Positions 38,287 to 46,772 of a DNA stretch of 64,000 bases are shown piece by piece (the first letter of the stretch is position 1; every line of letters begins with the position of its first letter). The notes below the pieces were generated by a model. That model was not told the origin of the DNA. It did no database searches and was given only the letters and a program-made list of their open reading frames with translations. The DNA comes from Nocardioides malaquae (GTDB lineage Bacteria; Actinomycetota; Actinomycetes; Propionibacteriales; Nocardioidaceae), in the NCBI RefSeq assembly GCF_015070385.1, contig NZ_JADCSA010000005.1, positions 1 through 64,000 of the forward strand, read 5' to 3'. The position numbers were made by a program, and so were the translations under genes.

Positions 38287-40223
38287 CGGACGAGGTCCAG
38301 GTCGCGGTCGCGATCAGCCTTGCGGTCCAGTCGCCGCCGCTCGCGCCGGTCGGCCTTGACCCACGAGACGATCAACGCAACTCCCAGGATCGCCAACGGG
38401 TAGTCCCCCAGCGCCCAACCCAAGGACGCACCTAAGTACTGGTCGTCTAGGAGAGTCCGGCCCCACGAGCGATCCAGGACTCCGAACCATGTCGGGGCGA
38501 GCACTTGTTGCGTGGCCATTAGCGAGACCGAGAACAGAGCATGGAACCCGAACGTCACCAGGATCACCAGGACCCGGAAGGGATGGGCCAGTCGGCGGGG
38601 CCCCGGATCGATGCCGACGACACTGTTCGCCAGGAGATACCCGGTCAACACAAAGTGGAAAGTCATCAGCAAGTGGGCGGTGTGGGAGCGCAGCGCCAGT
38701 TCGAACAGCGAGGAGTAGTAGAACGCGGCAAGGCTGATGACGAACAGCGCGGCCGCGACGGGGGCCGAGCTCAGGATGCGTGCCGGCCAGGAGTGTACGA
38801 AACCCAACAGCCACTCCCGGGGACCACGAGAGCCGTCGGTGCGTCTAGTCAACGCGCGAAGCGCCAGCGTGACGGGGGCCCCTAGGACCAGGAAGGTAGG
38901 AACAGCCGTGGCGATCGTCATATGTTGCACCATGTGCATGCTGAAGAGCACACGACCGTAGACACCCGGTGCTCCGCTCGTGGCCCACACAAAGAGCGCC
39001 CAGCCGCCCACCCACGCGACCGTTCTGCCGAGGGGCCACCGGTCGCCGCGGTCTCGCAACCGCAACACCGCTCCGACGTACCAGCCGGCGGCCAGTAACG
39101 CCACAGGCAACCAGAACGAGTCTGGTTTCCACGCCGTGAACCACTCGGCGGCGCGTAGCGCTTCGGGCATATCGGTCCCAAGAAGTGCCTGGGCGACGGT
39201 CAAACGCTCCGCGGCGCCGGACGGGGCTGGGGGAGGGGTCCGACTCAGGGCGACGCCGGCGCCCGCTGCGGCCACCAGCACGACGAGCTCGACCACCACG
39301 ATCCTGTGGAAGGCACGCGACTGTCCCTTCCGCAGGTGGCGGATGCCGACTCGGCGGTGCCACCACCCGAACGCCGCCACGACGAACAGTGCCGCGGTCT
39401 TGGCTCCCAGCACGAGTCCGTAGGGGGAGCTCAGCGCCTGAGGCCCGTAGAGTCGGAGGCCGGCGCCCAAGACGCCGGAAATGGCGACCAGCAGCAGACA
39501 CCAGCCTGCGAGCGTCGAATAGCGCTCGACGGTGTCCACCAAAGCCGGCCCGCAGAGGGCCGAGCGAACCAGCACGACGGCGACTAGGCCGCCGACCCAG
39601 ACCGAGATGCCGAGCACGTGCATCGCCTGCAGGTTGACCGCGTCGTTGTGGTTGAGTGAGCCAGCCGCATGGCCGGCCAGGGCGATCGGCCATAGGGCCA
39701 TCAGAGCGGTCACGGTGTAGACGCCTACCGCCCCAGTTTGGCGGGCCCGCAGAGCCCCGACCGCCACGATCGAGGCAAGCGCCGAACTGATGGCCAAATA
39801 CCGACCGAACTCGACCTGGGTGGCAAAATCGACGACCTGCGGGGCGAAACCGGGGGCAGTGAGGGGAAGACCCGCGACCTCTGAATAAGTGAACCCGAGC
39901 AGCGCAACTCCGCTCCACAACCAGGCGGAGGCGGCCATCGCGACCACGTCCAACAGCTTGCGGCGTGCTCCCTCGACCACCTGCGCCTTGGACGGCTCCG
40001 ACGGTGGCACACACGTCGCAGCGACCACAAGCGCGCCCACCGTCACCAGGGCGGCAATGTCGCGGATGGCCTGGGTGATTGGGAGGCCGAGCCGTGTGAC
40101 CGGACCAGCCGTGGAGAAGCCCTCGACCTCCTCCGGGCGTAGGCCCCCGGTCAGCGCGAGGAGCCCCAGGGCGACGACAGGAGCGACAGAGAAGACGAGC
40201 ACTACCGCCGTTGCGCGGCTCAT
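38211..40223 (-). CDS. CopD - CtaG fusion membrane protein
   Basis: A 670-aa polytopic protein. The N-terminal half (about 1-330) has the CopD copper-uptake pattern, with HVLGISVWVGGLVAVVLV; the C-terminal half (about 370-640) is a Caa3-type CtaG with FSMHMVQHMT, HTAHLLMTFHFVLTGYLL and conserved His in helices. Such fusions are known in actinobacteria as CopD/cytochrome c oxidase assembly proteins. ATG 40223 is used; the frame is open to 40250. It follows copC by 7 nt, so CopC would hand copper to it. Confidence 0.9.
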   Translation of the reverse strand: MSRATAVVLVFSVAPVVALGLLALTGGLRPEEVEGFSTAGPVTRLGLPITQAIRDIAALVTVGALVVAATCVPPSEPSKAQVVEGARRKLLDVVAMAASAWLWSGVALLGFTYSEVAGLPLTAPGFAPQVVDFATQVEFGRYLAISSALASIVAVGALRARQTGAVGVYTVTALMALWPIALAGHAAGSLNHNDAVNLQAMHVLGISVWVGGLVAVVLVRSALCGPALVDTVERYSTLAGWCLLLVAISGVLGAGLRLYGPQALSSPYGLVLGAKTAALFVVAAFGWWHRRVGIRHLRKGQSRAFHRIVVVELVVLVAAAGAGVALSRTPPPAPSGAAERLTVAQALLGTDMPEALRAAEWFTAWKPDSFWLPVALLAAGWYVGAVLRLRDRGDRWPLGRTVAWVGGWALFVWATSGAPGVYGRVLFSMHMVQHMTIATAVPTFLVLGAPVTLALRALTRRTDGSRGPREWLLGFVHSWPARILSSAPVAAALFVISLAAFYYSSLFELALRSHTAHLLMTFHFVLTGYLLANSVVGIDPGPRRLAHPFRVLVILVTFGFHALFSVSLMATQQVLAPTWFGVLDRSWGRTLLDDQYLGASLGWALGDYPLAILGVALIVSWVKADRRERRRLDRKADRDRDLDLVRYNEYFARLNARPPDVSGRSSPPTP

Positions 40224-40230
40224 CCGTCGA

Positions 40231-40893
40231 CTATTGGTTGTCGCGGGCACGAGTAGAGTGGTCCTTCCTGCGCCCGTTCCAGACGACGCCGAAAAGGATC
40301 AGGACGAGCAGCACGATCACAGCCGGGGCCGTAAACCCCCACCCTTGGTCGCTCGCGTCTTCTCCATCCGCCGCGACCTCGAGCTGGCTCGCGGACGACG
40401 TTTCTCCGAGGGACCCGGGGGACCTGTTCGAGGGGGATGTTTGCGCTGCGGGGGCTTGCGGGGACACGATGAAGTTCAGGGAGCCGGTGATGGGGTGACC
40501 GTCAACCGACACCACCCGGTAGTCCAGTCGCCACCGCCCCGCTTCGCGTCCCTGGTCGGGCATAGGCATCACGACCATGGTGTCCCGCGCCCCTCGCGAG
40601 ACGGGCGTCTCGACGCCTCCCGACCCAGTGACCGTCAGGAGCGCCTTGGCCATGTCCGGGTTGATTGCCTCCGAGAACTCCAACGTGAGCTGACGTGGTG
40701 GTGACACAAGAGTCGCGCCGTCAGTTGGGTTGGAGGAGACAAGGTCGGCATGAGCCTGGGCGGGTGCCTGGAACGCAGCCACTCCTGCGAAGAGCGCGGC
40801 GAGGACGAGGGTGTAGCGCCACACCCCCACGCGACGCGTGTCCCCTCCGTTAACGCGGCGATGATTCGCATCTTGGCGGACAGGGTGGAGCAC
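40231..40893 (-). CDS. copC: CopC copper-binding protein
   Basis: A 220-aa secreted or anchored CopC. The signal peptide ends at AQAHADL, leaving a copper-ligand His near the mature N-terminus. The beta-sandwich has SSNPTDGATLVSPPRQLTLE, FSEAINP and SVDGHPITGSLNF, whose His is a second Cu(II) ligand. A C-terminal membrane helix (about 188-207) tethers it. GTG 40893 follows AAGGAGAGAG. The upstream operator lies 64 nt away. Confidence 0.9.
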   Translation of the reverse strand: MLHPVRQDANHRRVNGGDTRRVGVWRYTLVLAALFAGVAAFQAPAQAHADLVSSNPTDGATLVSPPRQLTLEFSEAINPDMAKALLTVTGSGGVETPVSRGARDTMVVMPMPDQGREAGRWRLDYRVVSVDGHPITGSLNFIVSPQAPAAQTSPSNRSPGSLGETSSASQLEVAADGEDASDQGWGFTAPAVIVLLVLILFGVVWNGRRKDHSTRARDNQ

Positions 40894-40957
40894 TGAACTC
40901 TCTCCTTGAGCAGCGACGGTGGGACGTCGCTCTGGGCAACAGGACCAGGAGCCAATC

Positions 40958-40974
40958 TACTATGCTGCTTCGTA
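40958..40974. promoter_or_regulatory. TACTA-N7-TAGTA operator 5 (copC-copD / CDF transporter)
   Basis: TACTATGCTGCTTCGTA: left half perfect, right half TCGTA, spacer 7 bp. Outer symmetry is ATCTACTA-N7-TCGTAGAT (40955-40977). It lies in the divergent region, 64 nt from copC and 57 nt from the CDF start. Confidence 0.6.
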
Positions 40975-41031
40975 GATGGACGCCCTAGGTGTCTGCGCAA
41001 GTCCGGCGAAGGCGTATAAGGAGGCAGCTCG

Positions 41032-41943
41032 GTGGGTGCGGGACACGGGCATGGTGCGTCGACGGAGTCGGCGGCGGGAAGGCATCGGTGGCGGCTGGCC
41101 GTCTCGTTCGGTCTGGTCGCCGCCTTTTTCCTCGTAGAGCTCGTCGCGGGTCTGATCAGTGGGTCCTTAGCCCTCCTCTCCGACGCCGGGCACATGGCGG
41201 CTGACGTGGTGGTCCTCGGCGCAGCCCTGGTGGCGACAAAGGTGGCCGTCCGCCCGGACAGCACCGGACGGCGCACCTACGGCTCCTACCGTGCCGAGGT
41301 CTTCGCCTCGGGGGTTGCGGTTCTCGTCATGCTTGGTGTCGCGACGTACGTCGTCATCGAGGCGATCTCCCGGGCTGGCGACTCGGTGGAGGTGCAGACC
41401 GGCCCAATGCTCGTGGTCGGTGCCATCGGGCTCGCCATCAACCTCGTCTCCATGCTCCTGCTCCGGGCAGGAGCCGAAGAGTCCCTGAACGTCAAGGGTG
41501 CCTATCTCGAGGTCATTGCGGACGCGGCCGGAAGCGTCGGCGTGATCGTTGCTGGACTTCTCGTCATCTGGACAGGCGCGGGATGGTGGGACACGGCCGT
41601 GGCCCTGGCGATCGGTGTCTTCGTGGCGGTGCGCGCGGTCGGTTTGGGCCGGCAGGTCTTGGCGGTGCTCGGCCAGCATGCACCGGAGGGACTGGACGTT
41701 GACGGCGTGGCCAGCGATCTGGAGTCCCTGGACGGCGTTGCCGACGTCCACGACCTGCATGCGTGGACGTTGACGTCCGGCATGAACGTCGCTACCGCGC
41801 ACCTGGTTCTGCAGGATGGAGCAGAGACCGCTCCCGTGCTCCAGTCCGCCCAGCAACTGCTTCGAGACCGGTACGGAGTGGCCCACGCGACGTTGCAGGT
41901 CGAAGAACGAGCCTCGGCACACTGCGCCGAGCTGTCCTGGTGA
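41032..41943 (+). CDS. CDF-family divalent metal efflux transporter (CzcD-like)
   Basis: A 303-aa cation diffusion facilitator with six membrane segments and a cytoplasmic C-terminal domain. Metal site A residues are in LLSDAGHMAADVV (HXXXD) and EVIADAAGSVGV. The N-terminus has GHGHG. The C-terminal domain holds DVHDLHAWTLTSG and the family's HLVL strand. It exports Zn, Cd or related ions in exchange for protons; specificity is not readable. GTG 41032 has AAGGAGG upstream. Confidence 0.9.
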   Translation: MGAGHGHGASTESAAGRHRWRLAVSFGLVAAFFLVELVAGLISGSLALLSDAGHMAADVVVLGAALVATKVAVRPDSTGRRTYGSYRAEVFASGVAVLVMLGVATYVVIEAISRAGDSVEVQTGPMLVVGAIGLAINLVSMLLLRAGAEESLNVKGAYLEVIADAAGSVGVIVAGLLVIWTGAGWWDTAVALAIGVFVAVRAVGLGRQVLAVLGQHAPEGLDVDGVASDLESLDGVADVHDLHAWTLTSGMNVATAHLVLQDGAETAPVLQSAQQLLRDRYGVAHATLQVEERASAHCAELSW

Positions 41944-41952
41944 CCGACGCGG

Positions 41953-42948
41953 TCACACCCCTGCGTACGAGTGGAGACCCGTGATCCACAGGTTCACGCC
42001 GAAGAAGTTGAACAGGAAGGCCAGGTAGCCGAGCACGGCGAACCACGCCGCTCTGGCGCCACGCCAACCCGCGGTCGACTGGGCGTGCAGGTATGCGGCG
42101 TAGAGAACCCAGGTGATGAAGGCCCAGGTCTCCTTGGGGTCCCAGCCCCAGTACCGGCCCCAGGAGTTCTCGGCCCAGATGGCACCGGCCAGGATCGCGA
42201 AGGTCCAGACGGGGAAGGCGAACATGTGCGCCGCATGCGCCACCTGGGACAGGGTCTCCGAGCGCGGGAGACCACCGGCGTACCGGCCCAGAGGCGCGTC
42301 CCCGTCACCCGCGCGTCGCTCCCCGCGACTCCGCACCAAGAACAGGATCGTCGCGACGACGCCGACCGAGAAGATGCCGCCGGACACGATGGCGGCTGCG
42401 ACGTGGATGACCAGCCAGTACGAGTTGAGGACCGGGACCAACGCGTCAGCGGGTGTGTACAGAACGGTGATCCCGAGACCCAGCGCCAACAGCACGAGAG
42501 AGACCACCCAGACACCGAACGCCGAGATGGGTTGCCGGGTCAGCACGAAGAGGTAGGCGGCCGCCACGGCCACGGCCACGGCGCTCGCCAAGGTGAACTC
42601 GTACATGTTCCCCCAAGGGGCGCGGCCCGCGGCGAGCGAGCGCGTCACGAGCGCGGCCACGCTGAGCAGCCACCCGAGGACCGTCAGGGAGGTGCCGATT
42701 GCGCTGAACCGCGTGAGCGCGGGGGTCCGGGAGAAGGACGTGTCCAACTGGGGGACCGACTCGCCGTCATGCCCGCTCGCCCGCCCCGTTCCGACCGGCA
42801 CCGAGGCGCGCGCGGGAGCGGTCGCGACGCGGCGGGCGGTGTCGGCGGCGTAGGAGAGCAGCGCCAAGACGTAGACGGCGATGGCCGCGTAGACGAAACC
42901 GTTGGACAATCCCGCAAGAAGTTCGGTGGATGGCATAGAAGGGGTCAC
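41953..42948 (-). CDS. ccsB: Cytochrome c biogenesis protein CcsB (CcsA family, heme-handling)
   Basis: A 331-aa polytopic protein with the heme-binding WWD-type segment WGRYWGWDPKETWAFITW near 275-292 and conserved His in flanking helices (IHVAAAIVSGG; AHAAHMFAFP; LHAQSTAGW). Together with ResB it forms the System II cytochrome c heme lyase. Start GTG 42948 overlaps the resB stop (GTGA); ATG 42936 is an alternative. It converges on the CDF gene with a 9-nt gap. Confidence 0.93.
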   Translation of the reverse strand: MTPSMPSTELLAGLSNGFVYAAIAVYVLALLSYAADTARRVATAPARASVPVGTGRASGHDGESVPQLDTSFSRTPALTRFSAIGTSLTVLGWLLSVAALVTRSLAAGRAPWGNMYEFTLASAVAVAVAAAYLFVLTRQPISAFGVWVVSLVLLALGLGITVLYTPADALVPVLNSYWLVIHVAAAIVSGGIFSVGVVATILFLVRSRGERRAGDGDAPLGRYAGGLPRSETLSQVAHAAHMFAFPVWTFAILAGAIWAENSWGRYWGWDPKETWAFITWVLYAAYLHAQSTAGWRGARAAWFAVLGYLAFLFNFFGVNLWITGLHSYAGV

Positions 42949-44534
42949 TCCTCAGAGGCGCGAGGTTGCTGGCCAAGGGCGGCCACCACGTCATGGATGT
43001 CATTTGGAGGCATTGGCCAACGTGTGAGCGACTGCCCCCCTATCGAAATCTTCGTGCCATCACCGTCGCTGTCGAGGCGAACCCAGACCCGTCGACGGCG
43101 GAACGCGAGCGACGTGGTGAGGCCCACCAGCAGTAGCACTCCGGCTACGAGGGAGATTTCCTTGCCGGGATCGTGCGCGATCTGGAAGTTGGCGAACCGG
43201 TCCAGGCGGTCGAAGGTGATGCTGCCAGCCCCGCCCGGCAGGGTTAGCGTGTCGCCCACGCCGAGGGCGCGCACCACCGGCTTTCCCTGCTTGTCAGTGA
43301 CCGGCTCCATGTCAGCGGTGTCCAACTCGTACACCGACTGCGGGGGACCGGACTCGAGACCGAGGTCCCCCAGGAATGGCGTGAGGACCAGGCGCGGGTT
43401 CAGGGCGTCGGGGAACGCGGAGTAGGGGCCCTTCACCCCGTTCGCGGCGGTGGGCAGGAGCAGACCGCGAAAGCCCATTTGAGTGGGTTGCGCGTCTGGC
43501 GCTTTGATCACTCCGTCGGAGGTGTAGGACCCGTCCAGCGGCAGGAAAATCACCGTACCCGAAGACACGACCTCACCGCGCCCGTCCCTCACGGTCACCA
43601 CGGGGGCGTAGCCGTGCCCGGTCAAGAAGGCCTTGGTCCCATTGATGTTGAGCGGGTGATTAGGGCGGACCTCAAGACGCTGCGGCTCTTCCGATCCCTC
43701 ACTCGTGTAGGACACGGCGGCCTTGAACTCCCGCGGATCGCCGCGTTGGGGGCCGTCCATGGCGTACCGCACTTGGAAGTCCTCCAGGGTGAAGGAGAAC
43801 GGTTCCAAGTTGTCGGTGTCTGTCCACACCGAGGGCGTGAAGGCGTCGTAGCTCGACGACACATTCGTGAACGTGTCGCCTTCCGCCAGTGCGATCCTGC
43901 CTTCGAATCCGAACAACCGCCCCGCGCCGATCCCCACCAGGAGCACCAGCAGCGACAGGTGGAAGACCAAGTTGCCCACCTCGCGGACGTAGCCACGCTC
44001 CGCGCGAACCTCGGTCTCAGTGACGACCACTCGATATCTCCGGCGGCGCAGTGCGGCGGCGGCCGTCGCGAGCTGCTCGCCGCTGCGCTCAACAGGTGTG
44101 CGCCACTGCTGGTGGTGAGCGAACCGCCCCAGGTGCCGCGGGGCAGCCGGAGGCGCGGTACGAACGGCGCGCCACAGTTGGGCGCATCGAGGCAGCACGC
44201 AGCCAGTCATAGACACCAGCAACAAGAGATAGATCGCGGCGAACCAGGGGGAGGCGTACACCTCGAAGAGCCAGAGCCGGTCCAACCAGGGATAGAGGTC
44301 TGGGTGGTCCGCTGCGAACGTCGGGACGGCCACTGGGTCGCTGGCGACTCCCCGCTGTGGCAGCAGAGACCCTGGCACCGCCGCCGCCGCCAGCAGGGCC
44401 AACAGGATCACGGCCGTCCGCATGGACCTGAGGGTTCGCCAGAACCAGCGAGCCCACCCCCAACCAGCCGGAGCCCTGGGTCCGGGGTCGGGTCCTCCCG
44501 GACCGAGTTGCTGATCTTGCACTGTTAGGGACAT
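42945..44534 (-). CDS. resB: Cytochrome c biogenesis protein ResB
   Basis: A 529-aa ResB (Ccs1) with three N-terminal helices (about 38-60, 95-115, 190-212), a large extracytoplasmic domain, and a last helix near 465-485. Conserved stretches include RTAVILLALLAAAAVPGSLLPQ and GNLVFHLSLLVLLVGIG. With CcsB it exports and ligates heme to apocytochrome c. It is the first gene of a resB-ccsB transcript, 62 nt from operator 6. No c-type cytochrome is encoded in the island. Confidence 0.93.
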   Translation of the reverse strand: MSLTVQDQQLGPGGPDPGPRAPAGWGWARWFWRTLRSMRTAVILLALLAAAAVPGSLLPQRGVASDPVAVPTFAADHPDLYPWLDRLWLFEVYASPWFAAIYLLLLVSMTGCVLPRCAQLWRAVRTAPPAAPRHLGRFAHHQQWRTPVERSGEQLATAAAALRRRRYRVVVTETEVRAERGYVREVGNLVFHLSLLVLLVGIGAGRLFGFEGRIALAEGDTFTNVSSSYDAFTPSVWTDTDNLEPFSFTLEDFQVRYAMDGPQRGDPREFKAAVSYTSEGSEEPQRLEVRPNHPLNINGTKAFLTGHGYAPVVTVRDGRGEVVSSGTVIFLPLDGSYTSDGVIKAPDAQPTQMGFRGLLLPTAANGVKGPYSAFPDALNPRLVLTPFLGDLGLESGPPQSVYELDTADMEPVTDKQGKPVVRALGVGDTLTLPGGAGSITFDRLDRFANFQIAHDPGKEISLVAGVLLLVGLTTSLAFRRRRVWVRLDSDGDGTKISIGGQSLTRWPMPPNDIHDVVAALGQQPRASEE

Positions 44535-44596
44535 GACCTCGACATCCGGTGCGGGCGACGCGCGCCTCGGGCGACGTCAGGACGCTGCGACTTTAC

Positions 44597-44613
44597 TACT
44601 AGGTGTCTTAGTA
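44597..44613. promoter_or_regulatory. TACTA-N7-TAGTA operator 6 (resB-ccsB / arsR-CDF-ICMT)
   Basis: TACTAGGTGTCTTAGTA, both half-sites perfect and flanked by C and G (CTACTA-N7-TAGTAG). It is 62 nt from resB and 52 nt from the divergent ArsR gene. Confidence 0.7.
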
Positions 44614-44665
44614 GGTCACCTTCGGTGGTTGACGAGCGCTGGCATCCCCGACATATCATCGTCGC

Positions 44666-45049
44666 ATGACGATGAAACCGGCACCGATCGATGACGCTAC
44701 GGTCGATGAAACTGTGGCCTTGACGGCGGCGGCTTGCCTCTTCCAGGGGTTCTCCGACCCGTCGAGGCTGGCCATCGTCCGACACTTGGCGCTGGGCGAA
44801 CACCGGGTTGTGGATCTGACGGGTCACCTCGGCTTGGCACAGTCCACGGTGTCGCAGCATCTCGCCTGCCTCAAGGGCTGTGGACTGGTCACCTCGCGTC
44901 CCGTGGGCCGCGCCTCCGTCTGGTCCTTGAATCACGTCGACACTGTCTTGGAGCTTCTTTCTGCGGCGGAGCGGCTCCTCGCCCTCACCGGCGACGCCGT
45001 CACCCTGTGCCCGAACTTCGGTGCCGTCAGCCTGGAGGGGACTCCATGA
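44666..45049 (+). CDS. ArsR-family metalloregulator
   Basis: A 127-aa winged-helix ArsR/SmtB protein: FQGFSDPSRLAIVRHLALGE, recognition helix LAQSTVSQHLACLKGCGLV with a Cys pair as in CmtR-like sensors, and a C-terminal Cys (VTLCPNFG). It likely senses Cd, Pb or Zn and controls the transporter that overlaps its stop (ATGA). Confidence 0.9.
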   Translation: MTMKPAPIDDATVDETVALTAAACLFQGFSDPSRLAIVRHLALGEHRVVDLTGHLGLAQSTVSQHLACLKGCGLVTSRPVGRASVWSLNHVDTVLELLSAAERLLALTGDAVTLCPNFGAVSLEGTP

Positions 45050-45828
45050 CCGTCCACGTGCACACCCCCCTCGACTTGGACCCGGGCGAGAAGGCCCGAC
45101 TTGGCCGCCGGGCGCAAGTCCTTGCCGGGGCGTCGGTGGCCTACAACGTCGTCGAAGCGGTCATCGCCATCACCGCCGGTCTGGTCGCCGGGTCCGTCGC
45201 ACTGGTCGGGTTCGGTCTGGACTCCGTTGTCGAAGTCTCCAGCGGCCTGATCATCATCTGGCAGTTCCGCCACCGCCTCCCGGAAACCAGGGAGCGCCAG
45301 GCGTTGCGACTGATGGCGCTCTCCTTCTTCGCCCTCGCCGCATACGTGACGTTCGAGTCGATAAGGGCTCTGGTGACCGGGCACGACCCGGATTCGTCCG
45401 CGGTCGGGATCGGCCTGGCGATCGCCTCCCTGATGATCATGCCGTTCCTGTCCTGGGCGCAGCGTCGGACCGGCAAGGCACTCGGCTCCAACGCGGTGGT
45501 GGCGGATTCCACGCAGACGTTGCTGTGCACCTACCTGTCCGCCGTGCTTCTCGTCGGCCTGGTCCTTAACGCGACGCTGGGCTGGTCGTGGGCGGATCCG
45601 CTCGCTGGACTCGTCATCGCCGCGGTCGCTGTGAGGGAGGGTAGGGAAGCCTGGCGCGGGGAGGGGTGCTGCGGCTCGATCGGCACTGCCTCGCAGACCG
45701 TCGATGGCGCAGTCGGTGCTTGTGGCTGCAGCGACGGCTGCTGCGGCATTGTCAGTGGGTCCGCCGATGACGCGGACGGGCCGCAGACGTTGACCCTCGG
45801 TCCCCACCGGACGGTCGAGGGCGCTTGA
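45046..45828 (+). CDS. Cation transporter (CDF-like) with Cys-rich C-terminal tail
   Basis: A 260-aa membrane protein with six predicted helices, related to the cation transporters linked to CmtR-type regulators. GSVALVGFGLDSVVEVSSGL and SNAVVADSTQTLLCTYLS carry the Asp residues of the CDF metal site. In place of the usual cytoplasmic domain it has a short tail with eight cysteines, including GEGCCGS and ACGCSDGCCG, probably a metal-capturing segment. It is cotranscribed with the ArsR gene and the methyltransferase-like gene. Confidence 0.85.
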   Translation: MTVHVHTPLDLDPGEKARLGRRAQVLAGASVAYNVVEAVIAITAGLVAGSVALVGFGLDSVVEVSSGLIIIWQFRHRLPETRERQALRLMALSFFALAAYVTFESIRALVTGHDPDSSAVGIGLAIASLMIMPFLSWAQRRTGKALGSNAVVADSTQTLLCTYLSAVLLVGLVLNATLGWSWADPLAGLVIAAVAVREGREAWRGEGCCGSIGTASQTVDGAVGACGCSDGCCGIVSGSADDADGPQTLTLGPHRTVEGA

Positions 45829-46499
45829 TGTCCGCCGCCGCATTGGCGCTCTTCGCCCTCTACCTTCTCGTGGCGTTCGGACTTCGGACGTGGCTACAGG
45901 TTCGTGCTACCGGCGACTCCGGGTTCCGGGGCATCTCCGGGCGAACGTGGAGCCCTGAATGGTGGGCGGGAGTCCTGTTCGTGCTGGCGTTGGTCGCTGG
46001 TCTGATGGGTCCGGTCTCGGCACTGTTCGGTCTCCAGCCGGTGAACTCTCTGGATGACGCGACTGTTGCGTGGGCGGGTGTCATCGTGACTGTCGGCGGA
46101 GTCGGTCTGACCTTCGCCACCCAGACCGCCATGGGCTCGAGCTGGCGCATCGGAGTCGCTGAGGACGAAGCCACTGCGCTGGTCACCAGCGGGCCGTTCG
46201 GACTTGTGCGTAATCCCATCTTTACCGCGATGGCCTTGACCGGAGGGGGACTGGTGCTCATGGTGCCAAACCTCGTCGCGCTTCTAGGACTGGTGACGCT
46301 CGTCGTGGCGCTGGAGCTGCAAGTGCGGGTGGTCGAGGAGCCTTACCTTCGTCGGCTGCACGGCGCCGAGTACGAGCGATACGCTGCCTCCGTGGGCCGG
46401 TTCCTGCCCCGCTTGCGCGCACTCAGGGACGTTGTTCGGGGAACCGCGCTTTCCCCCCGGCGAGTGCCACCGCCGAAGCGAAGCACCCTGGAGCGATGA
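45828..46499 (+). CDS. Isoprenylcysteine carboxyl methyltransferase (ICMT)-family membrane protein
   Basis: A 223-aa membrane protein with four to five helices and the C-terminal ICMT signature: GPFGLVRNPIFTAMALTGGG, then VVEEPYLRRLHGAEYERYAA. Bacterial members often sit beside metal transporters; substrates are unknown. ATG 45828 overlaps the preceding stop by one base (TGATG). It is the last gene of the island. Confidence 0.88.
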   Translation: MSAAALALFALYLLVAFGLRTWLQVRATGDSGFRGISGRTWSPEWWAGVLFVLALVAGLMGPVSALFGLQPVNSLDDATVAWAGVIVTVGGVGLTFATQTAMGSSWRIGVAEDEATALVTSGPFGLVRNPIFTAMALTGGGLVLMVPNLVALLGLVTLVVALELQVRVVEEPYLRRLHGAEYERYAASVGRFLPRLRALRDVVRGTALSPRRVPPPKRSTLER

Positions 46500-46622
46500 A
46501 CTGCGACGCGGGGTCATTCAGCAGGACTTGACCAAGGTCGTGTCAAAGCCCCCGAAAGGCGACGACCATGGTGCTGCTGCGAGCCACCTCCTCGCGCAAG
46601 TAGGCCCACCACCGGAATCACT

Positions 46623-46643
46623 CTCCATAAACCCTCCATAAAC
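46623..46643. repeat. Candidate integrase arm-type sites, right end
   Basis: CTCCATAAAC occurs at 46623-46632 and again at 46634-46643, an 11-bp period. The shared CTCCA core and period mirror the doublet at 22321-22340 at the left end. They lie about 130 nt inside attR. Confidence 0.4.
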
Positions 46644-46772
46644 GATCGGGCCGGGTCGGTTGGAACGGGCTATCATGGGAGGTGTCCGTGGGGCGGATAG
46701 CCCCATTCCACGCGGGTTTCGGCGTTTTCCCGAGCCTTTCGGAACTGCCAGAAGAGGGCCTGATTCCTCCAA

